DNA of 64,000 bases from Enterococcus montenegrensis (GCF_029983095.1 NZ_CP120467.1:738501-802500), one strand, 5' to 3'; positions 8,814-17,996 are shown, counted from the first letter of the stretch. Notes: generated by a model from the sequence alone, not told the origin. Made by a program: numbers and translations.

Positions 8814-10946
8814 ATGGATATTAATCAAATCGACACCCGCCATGGGACCAGCAATTCTTTTGAGTTATCCCGTGGAAACTGTTTTCCCTTCACCGGTGTG
8901 CCATTTGGCATGAATTATTTTGCCATTGAAACCCATGAAGACAACTGGTGGTTTCATCCTGAAGCAATGCATTATCGCGGATTTCGTCTATCACATCAAC
9001 CTACGATGTGGGCAGGAACAAAAGGTGATTTTTGCTCTTTACGAATTTTACCATTTACTAAAAATACAAAAGGCTTGATTGTAGTACCTTATGCACCACA
9101 GCAATCTGATTTTCATCCTAATTATTTAAAAATCAAGCAACCTAACAATCAATTAGATACAACTTTGATCCCATCTGATTATGGTGCCATTCTAACCATG
9201 GACTCACCGCAAAATAACAAAGGTGTTATGATTAGTTTTCCAACTGATGGGAAAATTACAAAAGCACAAGGGCATTTAATCGAAGGTTATTCTATGCAGT
9301 TACACGTTCATCGTACTACGCCGTTGAAATTTTATTTCCGTATTGCAGTGAGTGAGGAAATCGCCCATTTTAGTGAAAAAGACGGCGTTTATGAAATTTG
9401 CTTTGCCGATGCAAAAGAAATTGAATTACGTGTCGGGACTTCATTTATTTCTGCTGAATTTGCCAAAAAAAATCTGCCTCAAACAGAAAAATCAGTACAG
9501 TTGCAACAAGTAACAAGCCTTTGGAACGAGAAACTGGCTAAAATTAAGGTATCTGATCAAGATAAAGAAAAGGTGAAAACCTTCTACCATAACTTGTATC
9601 GTACTTTTTTATACCCACAACGCTTATACGAGTTTGATGAAAATAATCAACCACTTCATCGAGATGCTTATGCTGATGAAGTAAAGCCAGGTTATTTATA
9701 CATGAATAATGGTTTTTGGGATACAGCCAGAAGTGTTTACCCCTTATTTTCTTTAATTGAATTAGACGAATATGAAAAAATATTGGCGGGCTTCTTAAAT
9801 AGTTATCGTGAAAGTGGCTATCTGCCAAAATGGTTGGCACCTGAAGATTCTGGGGGCATGCCAGGAAATTATATTGACGCGGTTATTGCAGATGCGGCTG
9901 TAAAAGATATTGCGGCCGAATTAATGCCAGAATTTTTAAATGGAATGCTGCATTCTGCAAATCAACAAGAAAAAAATCGTAGGCAAGGACGTTCTTACGC
10001 CGACGAGTACAATACGTATGGTTATGTACCGTCAGATTTACACGAATCTGTCAACCATACTTTGGATTACAGCTATAGTGACTACTGTATTGCTAAAGTT
10101 GCCGAAAAATTAGGTGAAAATGAAACAGCCGAAATTTTCATGACACAATCTACACGCTATCAAAACTTATTTTCAGTTGAAGATAAGTTCATGGTAGCAA
10201 AAGATCGCCAAGGACAGTTTAAAGAAAATTTCAGCCCTTTTTCTTGGGGTGGCGACTATACAGAAGGTTCAGCGTGGCAATCAACATTTGCTGTTAATCA
10301 TGATATTGCGGGTTTAATCGCATTGTATGGTGGAAAAGCGGCTTTTGAAGAAATTTTAGTAACGCTCGCCAATACACCGCCAGAGTATACAGTGGAAGGC
10401 TATGGTCATGTGATTCATGAAATGGCAGAGATGGAAGTTAATGGTTTTGGCCAGATTAATGTGGGCAATCAACCAAGTTTCCACTTGCCTTACTTGTTCC
10501 ACTTCATAAACAAACCGTATTTTGCACAGCCGCTTTTAAAACAAGCGATCAATCGGTTATTCTCTGCAGATTTTAAAGGCTATCCTGGGGATGAAGACAA
10601 TGGTAGCATGGCCTCTTGGTATATTTTCAATGCATTAGGCTTTTATCCATTTTGTCCAGGAAGCGGTGAATATCTAATCGGGATGCCAAACTTTGATGAA
10701 GCCATTATTCATTTGGCTAATGGAAATAAGGTCAAAATTACAACGACATTAAACTATCCGCAACAGCAATTTATCCATCGTATTACAGAAAATAAAGCGG
10801 ATTTTAAAACGTGTGTGATTGCTCATGATGAATTAATCAAAGGAAAAGATTTTAACTTTGAATTAGGAATGGTGCCGAATTCAAAATGTTTTGATGAGAC
10901 TGTGCCAGCTAGCATCCGCAAAAGAATGGTGCAAACAACAAGCTAA
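8814..10946 (+). CDS. GH92 alpha-mannosidase
   Basis: Calcium-dependent exo-alpha-mannosidase of family GH92, 710 residues, no signal peptide so intracellular. Family hallmarks: the N-terminal beta-sandwich segment GNCFPFTGVPFGMNYF, the start of the (alpha/alpha)6 barrel at GFWDTARSVYPLFSLI, and the C-terminal block GYPGDEDNGSMASWYIF followed by NALGFYPFCPGSGEYLIG. GH92 enzymes remove terminal alpha-mannose (1,2, 1,3, 1,4 or 1,6) from N-glycans or yeast mannan. With the upstream importer this points to uptake of mannose-containing oligosaccharides and trimming inside the cell. Strong RBS (AAAGGAG) before the ATG. The linkage specificity cannot be read from the sequence alone. Confidence 0.93.
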   Translation: MDINQIDTRHGTSNSFELSRGNCFPFTGVPFGMNYFAIETHEDNWWFHPEAMHYRGFRLSHQPTMWAGTKGDFCSLRILPFTKNTKGLIVVPYAPQQSDFHPNYLKIKQPNNQLDTTLIPSDYGAILTMDSPQNNKGVMISFPTDGKITKAQGHLIEGYSMQLHVHRTTPLKFYFRIAVSEEIAHFSEKDGVYEICFADAKEIELRVGTSFISAEFAKKNLPQTEKSVQLQQVTSLWNEKLAKIKVSDQDKEKVKTFYHNLYRTFLYPQRLYEFDENNQPLHRDAYADEVKPGYLYMNNGFWDTARSVYPLFSLIELDEYEKILAGFLNSYRESGYLPKWLAPEDSGGMPGNYIDAVIADAAVKDIAAELMPEFLNGMLHSANQQEKNRRQGRSYADEYNTYGYVPSDLHESVNHTLDYSYSDYCIAKVAEKLGENETAEIFMTQSTRYQNLFSVEDKFMVAKDRQGQFKENFSPFSWGGDYTEGSAWQSTFAVNHDIAGLIALYGGKAAFEEILVTLANTPPEYTVEGYGHVIHEMAEMEVNGFGQINVGNQPSFHLPYLFHFINKPYFAQPLLKQAINRLFSADFKGYPGDEDNGSMASWYIFNALGFYPFCPGSGEYLIGMPNFDEAIIHLANGNKVKITTTLNYPQQQFIHRITENKADFKTCVIAHDELIKGKDFNFELGMVPNSKCFDETVPASIRKRMVQTTS

Positions 10947-11004
10947 GAATAAATAAAAAAGTTTAAAAGAATGATTTTAGATGTAGAAATGGAGTTAGTA
11001 GAAG

Positions 11005-12987
11005 ATGACAAAAGTAAACCGAGGAGCTTCAATTCCTCTGATTTTAAGCGACCCTTATTTTTCAATTTGGTCTCCAGCCGATCGTTTAACTGATTGTGAC
11101 ACGCAAAGTTGGACCGGTAAAGAACAACCTGTGCGGGGCTATATTCAAATAGGGGATGCTACGTATCGTTTTATGGGAGCAGATGATCTTATTCCTGCTA
11201 TTGCCCAACAAGACCTCGAAGTGACAGCAACCCAAACAAAATACACGTTTGCAAATGAAGTAGTTCATTTAGAGCTGACTTTTTCGGTCGATTTGGACTT
11301 ACAGGATTTACAAAAAATCAGTGAACCGGTAACGATGATCACAGTTAAAGCGGACGTGAAAAATGGTGAAAAAGCCGCAATTACTTTTGCATTTTCAGAA
11401 GAAATCTGTCGCGATAAAACACAAGAACCACTTCACTGGCATAAAATTACGACTGATGATGAGAAAATGGTTTGGATGGGGAAAAGACGTCAAACACCAT
11501 TAGATTCAACTGGTGATCTGATTGATATTGATTGGGGTTATCTGTATCTAGCGGCTCCTAGTAGTCTTGCAATTACGTATCAAAAACAGCGTGAAATGCT
11601 ACTAGCTCATTTTCCGATTCAATCCGGCCAAGCAACTACCATTTTAGCGGCCTATGATGATATTCATGCAATCAATTATTTTGGCACAGCTTGTAATGCT
11701 TTGTGGAAAGAAAATTACAGCGGTATGTATGACTTGTTGCAAAATTACTTGATAAATTTACCCGCACGGTTAGCAAACTGCCAAAAAATCGATGACAAAA
11801 TTCAACAAGCCTCCATAACTTCTGGTGGGAAAACATTGGACTTTATTACCGCATTTAGTTATCGCCAGTCAATTTGTGCCCACAAATTAATTCGTGATGA
11901 ACAAGGGGAAATTGTCTTTTTGTCCAAAGAATGTAGTTCAAATGGATGCATTGGGACAGTAGATATCAGCTATCCTTCACTACCGCTTTATTTACTTTAT
12001 CAAACAGAATTAGCCAAAGGAATGCTACGTCCTGTTTATAAATTTGCTGCTTTGCCAGTTTGGGAGTTCGATTTTGCCCCACATGATGTAGGGCGTTATC
12101 CATATGCAACAGGACAAGTTTATGGAGAGATAACCAACCAAGGCGATGATGGTTGGCCAGATCGTGGCGCTTATGGCACAGTTTATGATTATTATCAATT
12201 ACCAGTAGGGCAAAATGTGTACCATTATGAGCAGCAAATGCCGATAGAAGAAAGCGGCAATATGTTGGCCATGGCAGCTGCAATTTATTTGCGAGATGGA
12301 GACGATCAATTTTTTAATCAGCATTTAAAAACGAATTTACGTTGGGCCGATTATTTAGCAACTTTTGGTCAGGATCCAGAAAATCAACTATGCACGGATG
12401 ATTTTGCCGGACATTTGGCACATAATTGTAATTTATCATTAAAAGCGATTACTGCACTTGCAATGTTTGGCAAAGCACTGCTAGCAGCAGGGTATGAAAA
12501 AGAAGGGGCACTTTATTCAAAACGTGCAAAAGAAATGGCCGCTATTTGGCAAAAGACGGCGATAGCAAATGGGGAACATACACCGCTTTCTTTTGACAGA
12601 CCAGACAGTTGGAGTATGAAATACAATATTGTTTGGGACAACTTATTTGAGCTTGGCTTATTTCCAGCACAACTAATGGAAAAAGAGATTAAGAAATATT
12701 TAGCAGAGGCAAATGAATTTGGTATCCCATTGGATGAACGGGCGGATTATACTAAGGCAGACTGGATTATGTGGATTTCAATTTTTGCCCAAAACGAAGA
12801 AGAAATGGAAAAAATCATTCAACCTGTGCGCCACTACTTAGAAAATACGCCAAATCGCGTTCCATTTTCTGATTGGTATGATACGAAAAATGCCAAGGTC
12901 ATGAACTTTAAAAATAGAACAGTGGTGGGGGCCATGTTTATGCCACTGTTAAAACAAGCACTAGTTAAAAACTTAGTTAAGGCATAA
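11005..12987 (+). CDS. GtaA-like DUF4965/DUF5127/DUF1793 protein (probable glycosidase-like enzyme)
   Basis: 660-residue cytoplasmic protein with the domain order of fungal 'glutaminase A': an N-terminal DUF5127-type beta domain (ILSDPYFSIWSPADRLTD), DUF4965 in the middle and a C-terminal DUF1793 (alpha/alpha)-barrel. The marker block WEFDFAPHDVGRYPYATGQ is clear. Automatic annotation would call it glutaminase, but its position as last gene of an alpha-mannoside operon and the six-hairpin barrel fold suggest action on a sugar. No activity is assigned. It follows the GH92 gene by 58 bases and is closed by a strong terminator. Confidence 0.82.
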   Translation: MTKVNRGASIPLILSDPYFSIWSPADRLTDCDTQSWTGKEQPVRGYIQIGDATYRFMGADDLIPAIAQQDLEVTATQTKYTFANEVVHLELTFSVDLDLQDLQKISEPVTMITVKADVKNGEKAAITFAFSEEICRDKTQEPLHWHKITTDDEKMVWMGKRRQTPLDSTGDLIDIDWGYLYLAAPSSLAITYQKQREMLLAHFPIQSGQATTILAAYDDIHAINYFGTACNALWKENYSGMYDLLQNYLINLPARLANCQKIDDKIQQASITSGGKTLDFITAFSYRQSICAHKLIRDEQGEIVFLSKECSSNGCIGTVDISYPSLPLYLLYQTELAKGMLRPVYKFAALPVWEFDFAPHDVGRYPYATGQVYGEITNQGDDGWPDRGAYGTVYDYYQLPVGQNVYHYEQQMPIEESGNMLAMAAAIYLRDGDDQFFNQHLKTNLRWADYLATFGQDPENQLCTDDFAGHLAHNCNLSLKAITALAMFGKALLAAGYEKEGALYSKRAKEMAAIWQKTAIANGEHTPLSFDRPDSWSMKYNIVWDNLFELGLFPAQLMEKEIKKYLAEANEFGIPLDERADYTKADWIMWISIFAQNEEEMEKIIQPVRHYLENTPNRVPFSDWYDTKNAKVMNFKNRTVVGAMFMPLLKQALVKNLVKA

Positions 12988-12989
12988 GT

Positions 12990-13032
12990 AAAAGCTGAGC
13001 AAAAAGTCCACCTGACTTTTTGCTCAGCTTTT
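12990..13032 (+). terminator. Rho-independent terminator of the glycan operon
   Basis: 19-bp perfect arms (12990-13008, 13014-13032) around a 5-base loop, starting two bases past the stop codon; the stem itself ends in a T run. Confidence 0.93.
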
Positions 13033-13374
13033 TGTTTTGCTTGAAAATAAAATGACAAATAAATGAAAGTCATATTTCCTTTTTTTATTTTGTTTTTTTC
13101 GTGTTCTTTTTAAATTTGCCAACCACAAAGTAAAAAAGAAAGAGTAAAATTCAAAGTGATATATTTTTGCTCACTGTTGCACAATTAGACTAAAGAATTT
13201 TTATAAAGTGAAAATCTCATGTTTGAAGTCGCCCTTTTTTGCAGCCATAAATTTATCTAAGGCAAGCTGTCTAAGTAGCTACTAAGAGAAATAGAAATTA
13301 TTCTTATTTGGCAATTAAACGTAATGGTAAGCACAGTTTTAATTGTGACATATTTTTAGAAAGCAGGTTTATAA
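13033..13374. other. Non-coding AT-rich spacer before the AbrB-family gene
   Basis: About 340 bases with long A/T runs and no supported gene. A TTGCAC element near 13176 and a TATAAA near 13200 could form a weak promoter with long spacing. A short open frame from 13308 overlaps the real gene in another frame and has no ribosome site. Confidence 0.5.
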
Positions 13375-14427
13375 ATGATTGTAAAAATAATAGAAACTTT
13401 GATTATCGGCATGGTAGGAGGTTTAATAGCAAGGAAGATAAAATTACCCGCTCCTTTTATGACCGGCAGCATGTTGGCGGTCGCTTTATTTGCAATCTTT
13501 TCTGCGCAAATGTATATGCCAAATAATCTAAAAACTTTTGCCCAAATAATTAGTGGTGCATATATCGGGCAACAGGTAACGAAAAATGACTTGCTTAATT
13601 TTCCTAAATTGGCAAAATCGATCGTGTTTTTGATGACCTTATTTACGTTGAATATGTTTATTGTCGGTTTTTTAATTCATACTTTTTTCTCAATTGATTT
13701 AATTACGGCCTTACTTTCCTGTATGCCCGGAGGAATTATGGATGTGTCTTTGATTAGTATCGATATGGGCGCACAAGCTGAGATAGTCGCAACGATGCAA
13801 CTGGTGCGATTAGTCGGGATGCTGCTTATTCTTCCATACTGGATTAAGCTGCTGCTTGATCGCTTTCAAAGAAAAGAAGATACTTTAAAATCATCAGAGG
13901 CTAAGAAAATTGTCACACAGCTACCTTTTGGTACAAGTGATTTTATTGTCAATGACGGTCTTATTTTGATTATCGCAAGTATTGGAGGATTGATTGGTTT
14001 ATCCCTTCATATACCGGCGGGGGCGTTAATGTTTTCGTTAATTTTTTCCAGTATTTTGAAAATAATAAAAAATACTGCGCAACTAAACACGAATATTCGC
14101 TACATTGCCCAAATTTTTGCTGGGACAATCATCGGCAGTACCTTTACACAAGATAGTTTAAAAGAAATGAGTCGCTTATTTATTCCGGCACTTTTATTAT
14201 TAGGAAGCTACTTAATGATAAATGTATTGTTTGGTTACCTTGTATCTAAAAAAGGAATTTTAGATTTAAAGTCAGCATTATTTGCTTCTTCTCCAGCTGG
14301 GGCGACAGATATTTCCTTAATTGCGGGGGAATTAGGTGGCGACATGCCTAAAATTGCGGGTATTCAAATTTGTCGCACCTTGTACACCATCATCGTTTTA
14401 CCCAATATTGTTCGCTGGCTTACGTAA
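13375..14427 (+). CDS. AbrB-family (AbrB-duplication) integral membrane protein
   Basis: 350-residue membrane protein with about ten hydrophobic segments arranged as two similar halves. The repeated family signature is visible: GGLIARKIKLPAPFMTGSML near the start and GGLIGLSLHIPAGALMFSLI in the second half, each with a later SCMPGGIMDVSLI or ASSPAGATDISLIAGELG block. This is the 'AbrB/putative ammonia monooxygenase' transporter-like family, unrelated to the AbrB DNA-binding protein. The substrate is unknown. It stands alone between a terminator and the TPP riboswitch. RBS is weak (AGCAGG). Confidence 0.85.
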   Translation: MIVKIIETLIIGMVGGLIARKIKLPAPFMTGSMLAVALFAIFSAQMYMPNNLKTFAQIISGAYIGQQVTKNDLLNFPKLAKSIVFLMTLFTLNMFIVGFLIHTFFSIDLITALLSCMPGGIMDVSLISIDMGAQAEIVATMQLVRLVGMLLILPYWIKLLLDRFQRKEDTLKSSEAKKIVTQLPFGTSDFIVNDGLILIIASIGGLIGLSLHIPAGALMFSLIFSSILKIIKNTAQLNTNIRYIAQIFAGTIIGSTFTQDSLKEMSRLFIPALLLLGSYLMINVLFGYLVSKKGILDLKSALFASSPAGATDISLIAGELGGDMPKIAGIQICRTLYTIIVLPNIVRWLT

Positions 14428-14527
14428 CACCTGAAATTAGCACGATGGAAATGTGCCGTGTAAAATTTTTTTGGTTCACTGTTTGGAGGGGAATAAAATC
14501 GCATTTAAGTACTTTCTACCAAAAAAC

Positions 14528-14556
14528 TTGACCAATCTATTTTTCTTTGTTAATTT
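14528..14556 (+). promoter_or_regulatory. Promoter of the thiamine operon
   Basis: TTGACC (14528-14533), 17-base spacer, TAATTT (14551-14556), directly upstream of the TPP riboswitch. Confidence 0.6.
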
Positions 14557-14564
14557 AAGTGCAA

Positions 14565-14660
14565 CCGAATATGTGGGGAGCTGTAATGGCTGAGAGGAAG
14601 TTCGACTTCGACCCGTTAACCTGATTCAGATAATGCTGACGTAGGTAAGGAGTTTATTTT
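14565..14660 (+). promoter_or_regulatory. TPP riboswitch (THI element)
   Basis: Thiamine pyrophosphate sensing RNA. The conserved cores are plain: GGGGAGCTGTAATGGCTGAGA at 14575-14595, ACCCGTTAACCTGATTCAGA at 14611-14630, and TAATGCTGACGTAGG to about 14645. A terminator hairpin follows about 60 bases later, which fits termination control when TPP is bound. It governs the four-gene transporter operon beginning at 14884. The exact P1 ends were not resolved. Confidence 0.95.
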
Positions 14661-14715
14661 GGTGTGCAAAGTAGGTCATCACGGACTTTTGTACAGTTGA
14701 ATAATATAACTTTTG

Positions 14716-14749
14716 TCTCAGTATCGTCTTATGATACTGAGATTTTTTT
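14716..14749 (+). terminator. Riboswitch-controlled terminator
   Basis: Arms 14716-14725 and 14733-14742 (TCTCAGTATC / GATACTGAGA) with a 7-base loop and seven Ts. It lies between the TPP aptamer and the first gene, as expected for the expression platform. Confidence 0.88.
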
Positions 14750-14883
14750 GTTCTCAAAGACTAGAGTTTGAATAAAGAGCAAAAAGTTTGCTAGTGGCTG
14801 TTTTATTGAATCAAATCTTTAAAAGAAATTCATTTAGCTCATGCAGTTCACGTATCGGTAAAAAATAATGGAGTGTGAAAAAA

Positions 14884-15180
14884 ATGGACGCAAGTATCGC
14901 AATTCAAGTTTTACCAAAAGTAGAAAGTAAAAAAGAAGTCATCGCTATTGTAGATGAAGTCATCGACTACATCAAAAGTACAGGGTATACCTATCAAGTG
15001 GGCGCTTTTGAAACAAGCGTTGAAGGAGATTATGAAGGTTTGATGGAGCTAGTGAAACAATGTCAATTAATTGCTGTTAAAGCGGGAGCGCCAAGTGTTT
15101 CTGCCTACGTAAAAATTGCGTATACGCCAAAAGGAGATGGGCTGACCATTGCCGAAAAAACGGATAAACACCAACATTAA
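14884..15180 (+). CDS. MTH1187/YkoF-type thiamine-binding protein
   Basis: Small cytoplasmic protein of 98 residues of the MTH1187 (DUF77, thiamine-binding) family: ferredoxin-like alpha/beta fold with the typical start MDASIAIQVLPKV, the central YTYQVGAFETSVEGDYEGLM, and VSAYVKIAYTPKG near the end. Family members bind thiamine or its pyrimidine part. First gene behind the TPP riboswitch and overlapping the permease gene, so it probably serves thiamine-precursor uptake or buffering. The ATG at 14884 is preferred over the GTG at 14875 because GGAG at 14870-14873 is correctly spaced only for the ATG. Confidence 0.88.
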   Translation: MDASIAIQVLPKVESKKEVIAIVDEVIDYIKSTGYTYQVGAFETSVEGDYEGLMELVKQCQLIAVKAGAPSVSAYVKIAYTPKGDGLTIAEKTDKHQH

Positions 15181-15916
15181 TTTAATCCCCGTTGCCACTA
15201 TACTAATGATTTTAGCAGTGTGGCAGTTTGTCACAGTAAAAAATATTGTTCCAGCATTTATGTTACCCAGTCCTAAAGCGGTACTGCAAGCTTTACTAAC
15301 AGACTGGCCTCAGCTAGCGGCAAATGCGAAAGTTACGTTGTTAGAAGCCATCTTAGGACTTTTAGCTGGTGTTTTACTCGGTTTTGTTTTGGCAGTTATT
15401 ATGGATCACATCCATTGGTTGAAACAAGCGATTTATCCTTTACTAGTTTTAAGTCAAACAATTCCAACGGTTGCTTTAGCTCCCTTATTGATTATTTGGT
15501 TGGGATTTGGGATATTGCCAAAAGTTGTGTTGATTATTTTGACGATCTTTTTTCCGGTAGCGTTAAGTTTGTTAAATGGCTTTGCAGCCATTGATCCGGA
15601 TGAAATTTTATTATTGCAATCGATGGGGGCGAAATCTTACCAGATTTTTTGGCATATTAAGTTGCCCGCTAGTTTAGGTTCATTTTTTGCCGCATTAAAA
15701 ATTGCAGTCACGTATGCCTTAATCGGAGCTGTGGTATCAGAATGGCTAGGCGGTTTTGAAGGTCTAGGGGTGTACATGACCCGCGTGAGAAAATCTTATA
15801 GTTTTGACAAAATGTTTGCCGTGATTTTTCTCATTTCAGCTTTAAGTCTACTACTTTTAGGAGCTGTTTTAGTGTTAGAAAAAATTTCGATGCCATGGAA
15901 GAAGGAGCAAAAATGA
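15149..15916 (+). CDS. thiX: ABC permease for thiamine precursor (ThiX-like)
   Basis: Membrane permease of the nitrate/taurine/HMP class of ABC importers, 255 residues, about six hydrophobic segments. The EAA motif is LLQSMGAKSYQIFWHIKLPASL near residue 151. The start is a TTG at 15149, 11 bases after AAGGAGA, which places it 32 bases inside the preceding gene; this overlap suggests translational coupling. Its stop overlaps the binding-protein ATG by four bases (ATGA). Operon membership under a TPP riboswitch argues for hydroxymethylpyrimidine or formylaminopyrimidine as substrate, as in ThiXYZ systems. Confidence 0.87.
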   Translation: MPKKRINTNINLIPVATILMILAVWQFVTVKNIVPAFMLPSPKAVLQALLTDWPQLAANAKVTLLEAILGLLAGVLLGFVLAVIMDHIHWLKQAIYPLLVLSQTIPTVALAPLLIIWLGFGILPKVVLIILTIFFPVALSLLNGFAAIDPDEILLLQSMGAKSYQIFWHIKLPASLGSFFAALKIAVTYALIGAVVSEWLGGFEGLGVYMTRVRKSYSFDKMFAVIFLISALSLLLLGAVLVLEKISMPWKKEQK

Positions 15917-16914
15917 AAAAATTAATCAGTGGTATTTTATTGGTTACAACATTAATAACATTAGGTGCTTGTCACAGTGGACAAGCAAGTAAAAAAGAAA
16001 CAAAACTAGAAAAAGTGACGTTTGTTTTAGACTGGACCCCAAACACCAATCATACCGGCTTATATGTCGCCAAAGAAAAAGGCTATTTTAAAGAGGCTGG
16101 CTTAGATGTTTCCATCGTCCAACCTTCTGATGGAGACGCTAGTATGATTGTCGCTAGTAACAAAGCACAATTTGGTATCTCTGCCCAAGATTCTTTGGCC
16201 GCAGATTATGTTTCCGCGAAACCTTTACCAATCACAACGGTAGCTACAATTTTGCAGCACAATACATCAGGTATCGTTTCGCGAAAAGGTGAAGGGATAA
16301 ATCATCCCAAAGGTTTGGAGAAAAAAACCTACGCGACGTGGGATTCACCAATTGAAAAAGCTATGATCAAAGATGTCATGGCAAAAGATAATGGTGGCGA
16401 TTTTAATAAAGTAAAATTAATTCCGAATACAATTGTTGATGAGCCTCTCGCTTTGAAAGAAAAACAAGCCGACGCCATTTGGATCTTTTATGGTTGGGGA
16501 GGCATTAAAGCGGGAGTTGATAATGTAGCAATTGATTATTTTAACTTCAAAGATATAAATCCTGTATTTGATTACTATACACCAGTTATTTTTGCGAACG
16601 ACACGTTTTTAAAAGAAAACCCCAAAACAGCTAAAAAATTCTTAGCCGCCGCTAGCAAAGGTTACGAAGATGCTATCAAAGACCCGCAGGCCGCCGCAGA
16701 TATTTTATGTAAAGAAGTTCCAGAGTTAGATAAGAATTTAGTTCAAAAAAGTCAAGCTTGGATCAGTCAGCAATATAAGGCAGAGGCCAAATCATGGGGA
16801 TATATCGAGCCTAAACGGTGGAATGCCTTTTATGATTGGTTATCAGAAAATAAATTAGTTGCTAAAAAAATACCGGAAAATACTGGTTTTACCAATGCGT
16901 ATTTAAGTGAGTGA
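15913..16914 (+). CDS. thiY: Thiamine-precursor binding lipoprotein (ThiY/NMT1-like)
   Basis: Substrate-binding lipoprotein, 333 residues. Signal sequence ends in lipobox LGAC near residue 18. The NMT1/THI5-like fold is clear from VLDWTPNTNHTGLYVAKEKG at the start of the mature part, GDASMIVASNKAQFGISAQD and the Trp-rich ADAIWIFYGWGG region, all characteristic of ThiY pyrimidine-binding proteins. The ATG at 15913 is chosen because GAAGGAG is 6 bases upstream; the frame is open a little further up to an ATG that lacks a site. Partner of the ThiX-like permease and the following ATPase. Confidence 0.92.
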   Translation: MKKLISGILLVTTLITLGACHSGQASKKETKLEKVTFVLDWTPNTNHTGLYVAKEKGYFKEAGLDVSIVQPSDGDASMIVASNKAQFGISAQDSLAADYVSAKPLPITTVATILQHNTSGIVSRKGEGINHPKGLEKKTYATWDSPIEKAMIKDVMAKDNGGDFNKVKLIPNTIVDEPLALKEKQADAIWIFYGWGGIKAGVDNVAIDYFNFKDINPVFDYYTPVIFANDTFLKENPKTAKKFLAAASKGYEDAIKDPQAAADILCKEVPELDKNLVQKSQAWISQQYKAEAKSWGYIEPKRWNAFYDWLSENKLVAKKIPENTGFTNAYLSE

Positions 16915-17660
16915 TGACAGTGGGACTAACAGTTGAGCGGATAAATAAAAGTTACGGGAATAAAGATGTGCTTGCAGATATTTCCTTGCATGTTCCTGCT
17001 GGCAAAATCGTCAGTTTGCTTGGACCCAGCGGTGTTGGAAAAACGACACTATTTAATCTGATTGCCGGCTTGGAGTTGCCAGATAGAGGTAGTATTCAGT
17101 TAAATAATGAAGAAATAACAGGTAAAAGGGGAAAAGTATCTTATATGTTGCAAAAAGATTTATTGCTTCCCTATAAAACAATGGAAGAAAATCTGGCATT
17201 GCCCTTGATTTTAAAAGGTGTAAAGAAAAAGGCAGCTTTAAAAAAAGTGGCAGCATACTTACCTGAATTTGGGCTGTCAGGGGTTGAAAAAGTCTATCCC
17301 AATGCTTTATCTGGTGGTATGCGACAACGGGCTGCGTTGTTGCGCACGTATTTATTTTCAGGAGAGTTAATTTTATTAGATGAGCCTTTTAGTGCATTGG
17401 ACGCGATAACAAAACGCGATTTACATCAGTGGTTTTTGCAGATGCAAAAAGAATTTTCATTGACGACCTTGCTGATTACCCATGATATTGACGAGGCGAT
17501 TCTTTTATCTGACCAGATTTATCTGCTGGCTGGCTCTCCAGGAGTGATACGAGAAACTATTACAGTTTCTCGTCCGGAAAATAAGGAAGTCGACTTTTCT
17601 TTAACCCTTGCTTTTCTTGATTACAAACGCGCTATCCTGCAAAAAATGCAAACAAATTAA
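16914..17660 (+). CDS. thiZ: ABC transporter ATPase (ThiZ-like)
   Basis: Cytoplasmic ATPase energising the thiamine-precursor importer, about 248 residues. Walker A GPSGVGKTT, Q-loop (YMLQKDLLLPY), signature LSGGMRQR, Walker B LILLDEPFSALD and the switch His in LLITHDIDEA are all intact. Start is ATG at 16914 (sharing its A with the stop of the binding-protein gene) or GTG at 16911; neither has a strong ribosome site, so coupling to upstream translation is likely. Last gene of the TPP-controlled operon, followed by a long hairpin terminator. Confidence 0.92.
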   Translation: MTVGLTVERINKSYGNKDVLADISLHVPAGKIVSLLGPSGVGKTTLFNLIAGLELPDRGSIQLNNEEITGKRGKVSYMLQKDLLLPYKTMEENLALPLILKGVKKKAALKKVAAYLPEFGLSGVEKVYPNALSGGMRQRAALLRTYLFSGELILLDEPFSALDAITKRDLHQWFLQMQKEFSLTTLLITHDIDEAILLSDQIYLLAGSPGVIRETITVSRPENKEVDFSLTLAFLDYKRAILQKMQTN

Positions 17661-17665
17661 ACAGT

Positions 17666-17765
17666 AAGGCCGAAACAAAAGAGCATAAATACTCACTTGT
17701 TGATTGTCTTTTTTAGACAAAGACTGGATGTATTTGTGTAATGCCTTTTGTTGCGGTCTTTTTTT
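17666..17765 (+). terminator. Long imperfect hairpin terminator after the thiamine operon
   Basis: Imperfect arms at about 17666-17692 and 17730-17760 enclose a small inner hairpin (TGTCT/AGACA at 17705-17719), with a T7 tract at 17759-17765. Confidence 0.8.
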
Positions 17766-17782
17766 ATTTCGATAAAGAAAGT

Positions 17783-17980
17783 ATGAATTTTTCACAAGAA
17801 GAACTTTGGTTTGGCTGTATTAACACTACCGATCCTTTCAAATTGCCAGTTTCATACACCAATCCTTCAACTTTTCTTGCCTTACTGTTATTACAACAAA
17901 ATAGATTAACAGCAGAAAAATCTATTTACGCAAGTGATAATCATTCTCAATTGGTGTTATTTAATTGGCCTTATAAATGA
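17783..17980 (+). CDS. Possible small protein, not recognised
   Basis: Open frame of 65 codons starting MNFSQEELWFGCIN and ending in FNWPYK, between the thiamine terminator and the molybdenum operon. An in-frame ATG at 17741 lies inside the terminator, so the ATG at 17783 is the only credible start; its ribosome site (AAAGAAAG) is weak. No family recognised, no membrane segment. It could be a gene remnant. It ends 17 bases before the palindrome that precedes the molybdoenzyme gene. Confidence 0.3.
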   Translation: MNFSQEELWFGCINTTDPFKLPVSYTNPSTFLALLLLQQNRLTAEKSIYASDNHSQLVLFNWPYK

Positions 17981-17996
17981 ATTTTTAGCCTGTTAA

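Noticed and set aside
13308..13526. 72-codon plus-strand frame before the AbrB-family gene
   Set aside because: It overlaps the membrane protein in another frame, has no ribosome site and a composition not like a protein.
17665..17765. Possible second riboswitch after the thiamine genes
   Set aside because: The hairpin ends in a T tract right after the operon and has no conserved aptamer core; it is a terminator.
17741..17782. Upstream extension of the small ORF at 17783
   Set aside because: Its ATG lies inside the arm of the thiamine operon terminator, so translation from it is unlikely.
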